NCBI GenBank assembly: GCA_002118135.1
Contig: BDIU01000060.1
Span: 1 to 59,497, forward strand
Source: Trebouxia sp. TZW2008
Taxonomy: Eukaryota > Chlorophyta > Trebouxiophyceae > Trebouxiales > Trebouxiaceae
DNA length: 59,497 bases
Direction: 5' to 3'
Shown piece by piece: positions 1 to 12,400 of this stretch. Position numbers and translations under genes: made by a program. Below the pieces are notes generated by a model that saw nothing but the letters and a program-made list of their open reading frames with translations, did not search any database and had not been told where the DNA came from. Each line of letters starts with the position of its first letter. The stretch's first letter is position 1.

Positions 1-440
1 CAGCATGATCCTGATCGCAGCTCTGCTGTGTCCTGTGTCCCTTGCTGAAATGTTGACAGAAGCGCATTGGCTGATGCAGGCTGCAATGTCCACTCCTTTG
101 GGGAGCAATGCAGTCTTCTCCTACAGTAGATGCTGGCAGCAGCATGATCCTGATCGCAGCTCTGCTGTGTCCTGTGTCCCTTGCTGAAATGTTGACAGAA
201 GCGCATTGGCTGATGCAGGCTGCAATGTCCACTCCTTTGGGAGCAATGCAGTCTTCTCATGCAGTGGACGCTGGCAGCATGATCCTGTTAGCAGTCCTGC
301 TGTGTAGCTTTATGCAATGCTGACAGAAGCACTTTGGCTAATGCAGGCTGCAATTTCCACACCATTGGGAGCGATGCAGGCCACTCCTGCAGTAGATGCT
401 GGCAGCAGCATGATCTTGGTGGCAGTCCTGCTGTGTACTT
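1..440 (+). repeat. Tandem copies of the VPS15 exon 406-556 acceptor edge
   Basis: Four copies of a 131-139 bp unit begin at about 1, 140, 275 and 406. Each carries the start of the exon (tgctggcagcagcatgatc-like). Only the last runs on into the conserved HEAT coding sequence. The first three are read as decayed exon-edge duplicates. Confidence 0.85.
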
Positions 441-3400
441 TGCTGCGTGGCGTGCGCATGCAAGAGAGCAAGATTGCAGCCATCACATTGCTGACTCAAG
501 CAGCCATGGACTGCGATGACGACACCCGCCTGCAGCGCATTGTGCCGTATTTGCTGGTGAGTCATGGCAGCATAACATGCGCCTTGCTCGATGTCAAGGC
601 TTACACATCTGCCGTGATACATGACAAATGATGATGCATGATAGTTGTTCACGCTACACTGACATGTGCTGTACGAAGTTCAAGTGTGCATGACGTTCCG
701 GCATCACAGCGAGGTGTGCATGGCACAGCTACTGCTGAAGTCAGCAATGAGTCATCCAGTGAACTATCAAATCTCTGAGTAAATGCATGAGTGCATCTTG
801 CAGGCCATGATTGCAGAGCCTCTGGCTGCAGTGCGCTGTGTGGCCCTGAGGTCCCTGGGTCAAGTCCTGGAGGCAGTTGACTCTCTCCCTCCCAGTGATG
901 CCAAAATTTTCAATGAGTGAGGCTCTCTCTCTGTATGCATCCTAACAAGGTCAATTGCACTAGCAATCTCGCAAACAATGACGATACCGACGGTGATAAT
1001 GTGGAGTGTGAGGACCATGACAAGGCACCAGCGTGAAAGCCTTCATTTTGTGCAAGACTCTCCTGCTTATCTCATCAGCATGCAGCGTACAAATGTTCAA
1101 CAAGGAAGGCTTGCAGATGGCTCTGACATGAACAGCAAAAAAGCCTTTCGTTCCATGCAACTTTCTGTTGCTTGTTTGCATGCCACCTAGCACCACAGGC
1201 AGTCTGCATGGCAGCACTGACGCGCTGTAAATACTCTGAAGCTGTTTGCGGTCCCTTCAACACCTGACACCAGAAAGATTGGTTGCTTGACAGCGGCCTA
1301 ATCAGCAAGCAACTGCAGTCTGTGAAAGGTAGGTCACGGGGTTCAAACAGCAAACCCCTACTGTGGCTGTCACACTACTCTTACATCCCTGAGTGCAGAC
1401 CCTAATCACCAATCACGCTCAGGACAACAAATCTGATGGCTGGGCCCGGTGGTATAGGTACATAAACTGGCAGCTGCTGCCAATCACTTTCTGCTTCACC
1501 TGCAACAGCTAACATATTCATGGGCAGCCTGTGATTGCGCACTAAGTCAGGAATGACAGGGTTCACAAGGCACACTCTGTGTCTACAGGTACATCTTGCC
1601 GTCATTATCATTGGTACCAGGAGATCACGAGGAGGCTGTGAAGGTGCAGTATGCCTTGGTGCTGGCACAACTGGCAGCTGCTGCCAGTCGCTTCCTGTTG
1701 CACCTTCAACAGCTGGCCAACACACAATTGCAACCTGACCCATCCAGCCCCACACTGGTAGGCTACAAACCTCTGAACAGTACAAAAGAAAAGTAACAGG
1801 AAGAATTGCCCAAGTGGGATTTCCGCTAAACATACCGCAGCTGACCAATACCCAACTGCGACCTGACCTATTCAGCCCCACACTGGTAAGCTTAAGGACC
1901 TGAACAGTTCAAAGGAAAGCAACAAGAGTAGAAGAGGACATTTGCTCAAGAGCGTCTCCTGCTATACCTATCACAGCTGACCAATACCCAACCACAACCT
2001 GACCCATCAAGCCCCCAGTCGGTAAGCACATTCACCAGTGCTTTCAGGCCAGGAACTCTGATGAGTCACACTTGACTCCTTACTCCGGACTGTAAATTGT
2101 ATTAATTGAGTAAGCCTTGGACCTTAGACTCTGAAGCCTAAGCCCTTGATCTGTGTCTTCACACCCTGTTTCACATGTGTAGTGCCTAAAGCTAATGTTA
2201 AAAAAAACATACTCTCTACATCCTGTTGTACCAAGGCAAGCGCCCTGGAACCATCCGTCCTGCAACAAGTTGATAAACCTTTTAATGCGAGATGGTGAGA
2301 AAAGCAAAGCCCAAAATTTGTTATATGATTCGTTAAATGAGTTACAATCCACAACAATTTACAATTGATGACAGTAGTGGTGACTCCTGGGTGATTGGGA
2401 GTCACAAACTTGTTGGCTGGTTAAGACTCCTCCTGACAACTGCAGGTGTGGTATGATCCAAAACTGGCAGTGGAGAGGGTGGCCATCAGGCTGCCTGGCA
2501 GGCCCAAAAGACTACTGTCACTAATGTCACTGTGTCTTGTTGACCTCTGTTGACTTGCTAAGGATGTAAGACCACTTTGTTTAGGTGCATCGCAATGCAG
2601 AGCTGGCGGATTTTGTGCATTAGGGTAAAGAGGGCGGCCATCAAGCCGGCTGGTCAAGGATGTATTGTTGCTGCTCCTCTGCGTGACTGCAGCTGCGGAA
2701 TGATGCAGAACTGCTTGCCCTTGCACCAGTTGATTGGGGGTTCTTTGGGACTCAAAGCCTTGCTGCTTGCCTATGGTTGAGATTGGCATCTTGCAAAACT
2801 GATCCTGCTGTTTCTGACTGCAGGTGCAGTATGATGCGGAACTGGTTGTCAGGGCACCAGCTGGTGGAGGGTTCTTTGTAACTTGGAGCCCTTCTGGTCA
2901 CCTCAGGTTGGAGTTGACAACTAAAATTGCTTCTGCTGTTTCTTACTGCAGGTACGGTATGATGCAGAGCTGGCTGCCTTGCGCAGTGGGGTGGAAAGGG
3001 TGGTCATTGAACTTGTGGCGGGCCCCAAGAGCAGCGCTGCCAGCCGCAAAGCCATCCTGCCCCATGTGGACAACCTGGCTGCCTTCCTTGGTCGCAGGTA
3101 CAGTTTTGTGCATGTTATTGACAATAATGTCTGTCACTATTGCTGCTGCTGCTGCTGCTGCTGCTGTTCCTGCCGGCAATTATCACATTTCTCAATGACC
3201 CAAAGCTTTCTCCTTGATGTCATGTAGATTCAGCAAAAAATGGCAACATTATGTTGCCACTGATGATCAAATTACTGCATAACCCAAAGAGTTTTTAATG
3301 TGTCATGCAGGGAGAGCAATGACTTTTTGCTGCCAGCAATGATTACATTTTTGAATGACCGAGATTGGCAGCTAAGGGCGGCATTCTTCCATCACATCTG

Positions 3401-6400
3401 TGACATGGGTGCGTATGCTGGTAGTGAGGGACTGCAAGCTTTCCTGATGCCATGCTTGGAACAGGTCAGCTGCCCATGCTGTTGCCCCGAACATGGACCT
3501 ACACTCAATCAATCAACATGGGTTTTGTAGTCACACAAGTAATAGTGAGAATGGTGCCTTCCTCTCCTAGCAAGATTGCTTGGAACAGGCTGGCTGTGTG
3601 TTACACTTGCTCTCTCAACTGCTTTTGTCCTTTGGCCGCATGTTTTATGCCACTGCAATTATGCATGTTTTATGCCATGGCAATTATGCATGTTATATGC
3701 CATGGCAATTATGCATGTTTTATGCCATGGCAATTATGCATTTTTTATGCCATGGCAGTTATGCATTTTTTATGCCATGGCAATTATGCATGTTATATGC
3801 CATGGCAATTATGCATGTTTTATGCCATGGCAATTATGCATGTTTTATGCCATGGCAATTATGCATTTTTTATGCCATGGCAATTATGCATGTTTTATGC
3901 CATGGCAATTATGCACAGTGAGGGCCTGCAGGCTTTCTTGACGCCATGCTCGGAACAGGTCAGCTGCCCATGTCAGCAATCACCTTGCATGCAAGATCTG
4001 TAATGACATTGTTTTGTCTGACTCTCAACAGTTGAACATCAGGCGTCCATATTGCCTGCCAAGCCTGCCTGGCAAGATAGGACTTGTGCCACACATACCT
4101 AGCAGTGTATGCTGGAACATGAAATTATCATTATTACTTTTACCTTGCATGCCCTCCAATCTGATCGTGATGGTGTTGATGATGACAGTTAACCATATCA
4201 TCAATGAAGTAGTAACAATGTAGCAATAGTAATATCAATTATTATGATAATACTAACAATAATGATTATTGTTGTAATCATAATCATCATTACTACTTCA
4301 AATAAGAACCCTATGTCACATGAATCAATCAATGGTCAATAGCGCTGCCTGTTGCTGACAGCCAGCAGCATCCACATTTGTATTGTGCATGGGGATCTGC
4401 AACGCACAGCTGATGTTGCAAGGAGTTGCCTCTGTTGAAAAGAACAGAAGAGAAAAGTCTACGCCATCAGGCGTCATGACGGGAGCGTCTGTCTAGAGAG
4501 GCAGCCCAGGATTCCTTTGTTGCACTGCCTTGTAGCACAAAGCACTGCTTTCAGTGCATGCATTCCGCAGCTGTTGCAAGATGGTCAGTGCCACAAGGCC
4601 TCATGCCATTCTTCAGCAGTTGTGATTATGCATGCAACGAAGGCGGTGCATATGCCAAAGCACAGCCCATGAGAGCAGCACAGCCAGACTGTAGCACAAC
4701 TCCAGCAGCGAGTGCAATGTGCACCAGCCAGCCAAAATTGCCATGGACTTATGTTCCAAATGACAAAACTGCAGGTGGAAATAACTTGCATTAGACTGTT
4801 TGCCAATATGCTTGAGTTGCTCTGATGCTGCTATATGTACATATTCAGCTCCTTTGGTTCTTTGGTCCTTTGTTTTGCCTAGCTTGCATGTATGCATCTG
4901 CACAAACCAATGCTGTGGTGTGTGAACTGTTTCTCAGTTGAAATGCAGGCACTGGCTGATGCAGAGCATAGCGTGATTGCAGAAGCTGTGCGCTTCCTCA
5001 GCGCAGTGTGCCGGGAGCGCCAGATACGCAAGCCCTCAGTGCTGGCTGCTGCTCGCAAGGTGCAATTTCTTGTGTGCTTATGTGCAGTTGCAATGTGTGT
5101 GATGACAGACCACATCTGAAATCACTGTGATCTGCTGCTCATGACATGCTGGTGCCTTTTGTCAATGTGCTGTCTATCAGCTAGCAAGGCGCACAGCATT
5201 GTCGTTGCCTGCCATTGATGATCTTGTTGCTAACAGCTGCATTGATGGACAGCATATCGTCAGCTATAGGTGAAATGGCTTCACTCAAGGCCTGCTCTGC
5301 AGGTCTGTCCAGCGTTGCTGCAACACCCAAGCCCAAGCGTGAGAGCAGCAGCAGTGGATTTCATCACAGCCGCTGCCACCTGCATATCTCCCCCCGATGT
5401 TTATGCCCACCTGCTACCCCTGGTGACCCCAGCTGTGACCCACCCCCCAGCATCACTAACCTCAAAAGCGGCCATTGTGGAGCAGCTGCCGCAGCAGCTA
5501 CAGGAGGGGCTGCTGGAGGGGTCTGGGGGCCAGGGGAGGGTGGGTAGCGGAGGGGCCAGGCGTGCTCCAGGGTCTGACGCCTCTATTTCGTCTGCATCTA
5601 GCTTCAATAAGGCTGCTAGAGGCGCAAAATCAGGTGTGAAATGTTGCAAGGAGAGCCAGTCTGAAGTGCAGTAATGCACACCTGACAACCGCAAATGGGC
5701 CTTGTTCGTCCTGCTTTCAGGTTGAGCAATGCTAGCAAGAAGTGCAGGTCATGCTTGAACAGAATATATTCAAGGTTGCAACAGTAGTTTTGTTGGGCGT
5801 ATCATGGTTAAGCTTATCCCTGTCATGTGTGATTCTTGTGTGATCAATCCCTGAGCGTGGTTTTGTCAAGTCAAGCAGAGCACTCTGATTTTGCTTTCTG
5901 TAATCTAGGGCAGGGCAGCCGGACGGGGCCACCCCCTTCCCCCAACCCCTCCAGAACCCCCTCCAGAAGGGCATCGCCAAAGCACCGCAGGGGCCAAGGG
6001 CAGAACCAAGCCACTGAGGAAGGGCTGTTACGCCCTTACTGCGCAGTGTACTCCATGCGCCTTCCAGAGCAGCAAGTACAGGAGCATCAGTCATACCTGG
6101 CAGCTGCTGTGGCAACTGCCAATGCAGCCTCTGACAGATCTGCAAGTACATCAGGTGAGCATCAGTCATACCTGGCAGCTGTTGTGGCAACTGCCAATGC
6201 AGCTTCTGACCGGGCTTCCACAGCAAGTACATCCGGTGGGTAATGCCTCCTGGAGCCGCAAGTACAGGAGCACTTGGCAGCTGCTGTGGCAACTGCCAAT
6301 GCAGCCTCTGACAGATCTGCCACAGCAAGGACATCAAGTGAGCATCAGCTGTACCTAGCAGCTGCTGTGGCAACTGCCAATGCAGCTTCTGACCAGGTCT

Positions 6401-9400
6401 CTACAGCAAGTACACCAGGTGAGTGATGCCTCCCAGAGGACATGTACAGCAGCATCAGTCATACCTGGCAGCTGCTGTTGCAACTGCAGATGCGGCTTCT
6501 GATGGACCCGTCACATCAAGTGCAGCTGTCGAGTAACCATTGTGAACTTCTGCATCAATCATACCTGGCAGATGCTGTGGCACTGCCGACGCAGCTGCTG
6601 TGGCACCGCCAATGCAACTGCTGTGTCAACTGCCAATGCAGCTTCTGACTGGGATGCTGCAGCAAGTACAGCTGGGTAGCAGTACAGCTCTGCGTTGAAG
6701 TCGGTCGCTGGCATGCTGACAATCTGCATTGATTGCATATGCTGCAGCATGTCTGCTGCATCCAATGTGTTGCTGTTGTGCAGAGCTGCCAGGAGTGCTG
6801 ACAAGCAAGCTGGTCGCCAGAGCCAGCAGGCTGAGCAGCAAAGCCAATGCAGATGCAGTCGCTGCCAGCCGCCTGCAGGGGGCGCTGGTGGGTGAGGATG
6901 ATGACCCCCTTTTCCTGGGGGGGCTTCGACCCCCACCAGCTGAAACCATCACAGATGCTATGGGGGCTGCAATCGCAACAGGTGAGCGGCGCTGCTGCTT
7001 TCTCCCATACCTGTGGAATCATCACAAACGCTATGCTGATGCAAGGCTGAGGCATCACAGATGCTATAGGTGCTGCAATCGCAACAGGTGAGAGATGCCT
7101 TGTTCCTTCTGCATTCTATGCAGACAGTGCGCACAAATTGGATGGGTGTACAGAGGTCTAGCAGAGTCTGGTGGATCCTCTGAAAAGCAGGGATGATCTC
7201 AAAACACTTGTCCTCAGCAACCTGCCTGTCCAACTGAACATGGCCCTGTTACATCCCAAAAAGAGCAACACACCCTGGCAACCAGTGTCTTATTCCATCA
7301 GTATTTCACAAGTAGTGCATGACTGTAATGAACAAGTTGTGCACAATTAGCGCATAAGCAGTGCAACAGTGCATCAGTAGCAGTCATTTGATATCCAGGG
7401 CTCAAATGGGTCAGCAAAGGCTGACAAAGGCAGAACAGCCTTTGTCACAGCAGCACTGACAGACAATGCTTCCTGCAAGCAGACCCCTGCAAGCAGACCC
7501 CAGTCTGCTGCAGGATAGTGAACAGGCAACGCCTGTAAGTCTGGAGCAAAAAACTTGCCATTGCTGGACCCAGCTTGTTCTTTGCCAATGCCAACAACAA
7601 CAAATCTACCAAAGTGACTTGATATGAAGGAGATACTGCACCTGTGCAGGCCTGCCATCACAGCATGGCACAGCAGGGAGGGGAGCACCTCCCAGACCCC
7701 CTGGCACCCCAAGGGGGTCTTGATGGGCCACCTGGCTGAGCATAGGCAGGGTATCAATCAGCTTGCAATGGCTGGCAACGGCTTGTCGTTTGGCAGTGCT
7801 AGCAACGATGAAACCATCAAGTCTCCTCATAAGAAGGATCTACTGTACCTGTGCAGGCCTGCCATCGCAGCATGGCACAGCAGGGAGGGGGGGCACCTCC
7901 CAGACCCCCTGGCACCCCAAGGGGGTCTTGATCGCCCACCTGGCTGAGCATAGGCAGGGTATCAATCAGCTTGCAGTCGCTGGCAACGGCTTGTTCTTTG
8001 CCAGTGCCAGCAATGACGAGACTGTCAAGGTGTGGGATTGCCGACGGCTTGAGAAAGACGTGTCATTCAAGAGCAGACTCACCTACACTAGCCAAGGTAA
8101 AGTGCACTTTGGCCAGACTGCTGTGTATGCTCTGTTGTGGTGTTGCAATGATGCAACCGCCAAACTGTGGGACTGCCAGTGACTTGAAAAGGCGTATTAT
8201 TAAACAGCACACCTATACTGGTCAAGGTAAGTTACTCCTTAGCCAGACTTGCCCTCATGCTTCGTGGTGGCTTGCCCAGTGCCAGTAATGATGCGACAGT
8301 CAAGGCGTGGGATTGCCGACGGCTTGAGAAAGACATGTGATCCAAAAGCAGACTCACCTACACTAGCCAAGGTAAGTTACGCCTTAGCCAAATTTGCCCT
8401 CATGCTTTGTTGTTCTTTGCCAGTGCCAGTAATGATGAAACCTACAAGGTGAGGGATTGCAGAAGGCTTGAGAAGGACGTGTCATTTAAGAGCAGACTCA
8501 CCTACACTAGCCAAGGTAGGGTGCTTTGTTGTGATTTTTCCTGTGCCAAAATTCTGTGAGATTGAGGTGTGACATTGCTAGCAATGACGAGACTGTCAGG
8601 GTGTGGGATTGCAGATGCCTGGAAAAGGACGTGTCACTCAAGAGCAGACTCACCTACACTAGCCAAGGTAAGTGATGCCTTAGCCAAATTTGCCCTCATG
8701 CTCTGTTGTTCTTTGCCAGTGCCAGTAATGATGAAATCATCAAGGTGAGGGACTGCAGAAGGCTTGAGAAAGACGTGTCGTTTAAGAGCAGACTCACCTA
8801 CACTAGCCAAGGTAAGATTTGCAATGCATGCGAGCATGCATACCTACAGCCCTTGTGTGGATGGACAATCCTCCAACACCGCATATGACCTCTAAACCCA
8901 AGTCTTGCTACTCCCCAGCACTCCGCGACCGTGGCTCTCAAAACGATGACAACATGCTGTTAATATGACAAACATGCTAGCTGCTGCACTGTGGGACAAG
9001 TGACACAACAGTGTCGACCACCTGACTGGGATGCTGTATTGGAGCAGATCAGACATCTTGCACAGTAAATACAGGTCAGATGTGGCCAATGCACAGGTGT
9101 TGAGGTTGTTCATGGGCGCTGCAGGTGGTGAAGCACTATGCTGCACAGCTTGTGAGGACGGGCAGAGCATAGCCAGCGGCAGCAGCAACGGCAGTCAACA
9201 CATGTGGAGGGTGGAGTATGTCACACGAAGCTGGAGACATCAAAGCACTGTGCTGCAATCAGCATGACTTTGAGGCCATTGCACAATCATTGAACCTGTT
9301 CATGGCACTGCAGGTGGCAAAGCACTGTGCTGCACAGCTTGTGAAGATGGGCAGAGCATAGCCAGCGGCAGCAGCAACGGCAGTGTACATGTGTGGAGGG

Positions 9401-12400
9401 TTGAGTATGTCACACGCGCTGGAGGCTTGCCTGACAAGTACACAGGTTTCCAAGGTATGTGCAAGCCTCAGCTTCCACCACTGAGCCCACCGTCCGCCAG
9501 TCAATTGGGTTTGCCGCTACCAGCGCATTCAACCTGGCTGCTCACAGTGCATTTGAGCCTGCATTTTGGAAAAAAAACTCAACTTAGCTGCACATGCTTT
9601 GGTTGACAGTAGCCAAGCATTGGTAGCAGGTCAATACCAGCACCACCTGGCTAGGTGACACTCTTTTGCATAACTCACAGCGCATCAGCACGATCTGCAG
9701 GGGTGTGCTGCAGCCTTGAAGCAGGCATCTGGCGATGGCTTCCAACCACAGTCAAGCACGCTGGCAACCCCAGCTGCAAATTACAGTGCATCGACATGAT
9801 ATGCATGGTTGTGCCGCGCTTGTATACAGGCATCTGGCAATGAGTGGCAGCCACAGTGAAGCATGGGTCACCCTCATGTACTGCAGGCTTGAAGCAGGCA
9901 TCCGGCAATGAGTTGCAGCTGCAGTCATGCACGCTGGCAGTTCCTAGCTGTACAAACATCAACGCAAGCCACAAAGGTGAAAAATATGGCTTTGATCAGA
10001 CATCCAACAAAGGGGTGAAATGGTGTACAAGCACGCTGCCTAACCCAAAGTATTCTTCCTGCACAAAATATTTGAGGCATCAACATGAGTCAAAGGCAGT
10101 CATCATTTTTGCTGCAGGCCTGAAGCAGGCATCCAGCGATAGCAGCATGGTCACAGCATTGCAAATCTGCAATTGTGCACTGCCAATGGCCACATTCTGA
10201 AGGGCCTGCTGTGGCTGGGCCTCAGCTGGAAATGTTCCTACGTGAAGTTCCTGATGCATTGAAACCACTTCCTGAGCAAAATGCATGGTGAATAACATCA
10301 TTTGCTCTGGTGTGCTGCAGGCCTGTAGCAGGGAAACAGTGTTGGCAGTGCAATCACAGCATTACAGACCTGGAAATCTGCCTTGCTTATGGCCACAGCC
10401 AGAGGGATTCCGGTGAGATAGGACCTCACAAGTGGCAGCTGCAGTGGCAAACCACAGCCGAACAGCCTGCTTGCACAGACACCGCATCATGTTGACATAG
10501 ATTGTCATCATGTGCTGCAGGCTTGAAACAGGCAAACAGTGATGGCGGTGCAGTCACCGCATTGCAGACTTGGAAATCTGCCTTGCTTATGGCCAAAGCC
10601 AGAGGAGGGTTGGTGGGGTTGGACCTCAGGACTGGCAGCTGCAGTGGCAAACCACAGCCAAACAGCCTGCTTGTACAAATACCGCATCATGTTGACATAG
10701 ATTGTCATCATGTGCTGCAGGCTTGAAGCAGGCAAATAGTGACGGTGGTGCAGTCACCGCATTGCAGACTTGGAAATCTGCCTTGCTTATGGCCACAGCC
10801 AAAGGGATTCCAATGAGACAGGACCTCACATATGGCAGCTGCAGTGGCAAAACACAGCCAAACAGCCTGCTTGTACAGACACCGCATCATGTTGACATAG
10901 ATTGTCATCATATGCTGCAGGCTTGAAGCAGGCAAACAGTGATGGCGGTGCAGTCTCCGCATTGCAGACCTGGAAATGTGCCTTGCTTATGGCCACAGCA
11001 CGGGGAGGCTTGGTGGGGTGGGACCTCAGAACCGACAAGCACACATTCACTCTGACTGACTCTCCTCGCCAGGCATGTTACTAATGATGTCGTCTTCAAG
11101 TTTCAGTGTCATGTCTAGCATCTTGATGCATGAATGAATGAAATGTCATTTCCATCGCGATTTTCCAAGCCAAACTTCACAGATGCTGAAGGAGGATGCA
11201 CAATGCACATTTTGCGCTCAGACCTGCCCTGTTTTGCAGTCGTGAAAGCATATTAACCCCAAAATAAGGTCAGCAAGTTTCCGATGCTTGTATTTGTGCC
11301 TGTGGACAAACGCTGTATCTGGTGAAAATAGCAGGACAGCAGAAACTGAAAAGCAAGTGGCTGATGCTTTTCTGATGTATGTGTTCCAGGGTGTGTTGCG
11401 AAGGCTTGCATGTGACGGTTCAGATTCCCCCTGGCTGCTGATGGGCACCTCCAGAGGCCACCTCACTTTATGGGACATGCGCTTTCAGATTCCCCTTACC
11501 AAGTGGCGACATCCTTTAGGTACTCTTCCTTTGAAACACTGACGTGACACTGAAAGACACTCACACTCACACTCGCACTCGCACTCGCACTGACTGACTG
11601 ACTGACTGGCTGACTGACAGACAGACAGACTGACTGACCGACTGACTGATAATCATTGACTGAGTGACTGACACTCTGCTTACTCATACTCTGCCTATTC
11701 ACCAGTATTGATGTGAACAAGCAAAGCAGATCTGACAAGTCAGGCATTATGCAATAATCCTGCTTTCTTCATTTCCTGGCTTCTGTGCTGATGCAAAGTT
11801 CAGCAGACAAGCTTTACAGTAAGTTCTCTTTGTAAGGACACTCGCTGTAAGGGCACTCTTGATGTAAAGACAGCGCAGTCAGAGTCCAACCACTGCATTC
11901 TGAATGAGATGGTGTTCCTGAGTCAGGACACTCCAATGTGAGGACAATGTTCTTGGGAAATAAAGCAGTCGTTTCAAAGAGCATTGACTGTAAATCCTTA
12001 GCCAGTCAACAAGGCTGTGGTAAATTTTACATCATATTTGATGGCCAAGCTGTCATCGCTACGGCATTTGGAGCATCCAATGTAAAGTTTGCTCAAGTCA
12101 ATCAAACCAAAAGCTGTTTGAAAGAATTGGCTAACAGCTGATGGACATTGTGGCAATGCAGGGCAGCCTGTAGAAGCCCTTGCCCCTGCTGTTGCTCCAG
12201 TGGGGCACTTGGGGTTGAGGGGGGGTGGTAGGGGTTCATCCCCACTTGTGTACATTGCAGCTGGGGGTCACGAAGTTGGCTTGTGGGACATTGAAGAGGG
12301 CAAATGCCATCAGGTGATCTCTTCTGGCCTGCCTGGTTTCTTCATGAATTGGCTTGGCAGACTGTCTCTGTGAACAGCAAAATCCTCTTGCCAAAACTAA

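Noticed and set aside
1402..1881. 159-codon minus-strand ORF over a VPS15 exon
   Set aside because: It is the antisense shadow of exon 1589-1757 and its copies.
3452..4003. Long Cys/Met-rich open frames over the 25-bp repeat
   Set aside because: They arise because the repeat unit lacks stops in several frames; no homology or splice support.
9700..11035. Regularly spaced repeats resembling a CRISPR array
   Set aside because: Units are ~200 bp, are copies of a VPS15 exon with intron, and the genome is eukaryotic.
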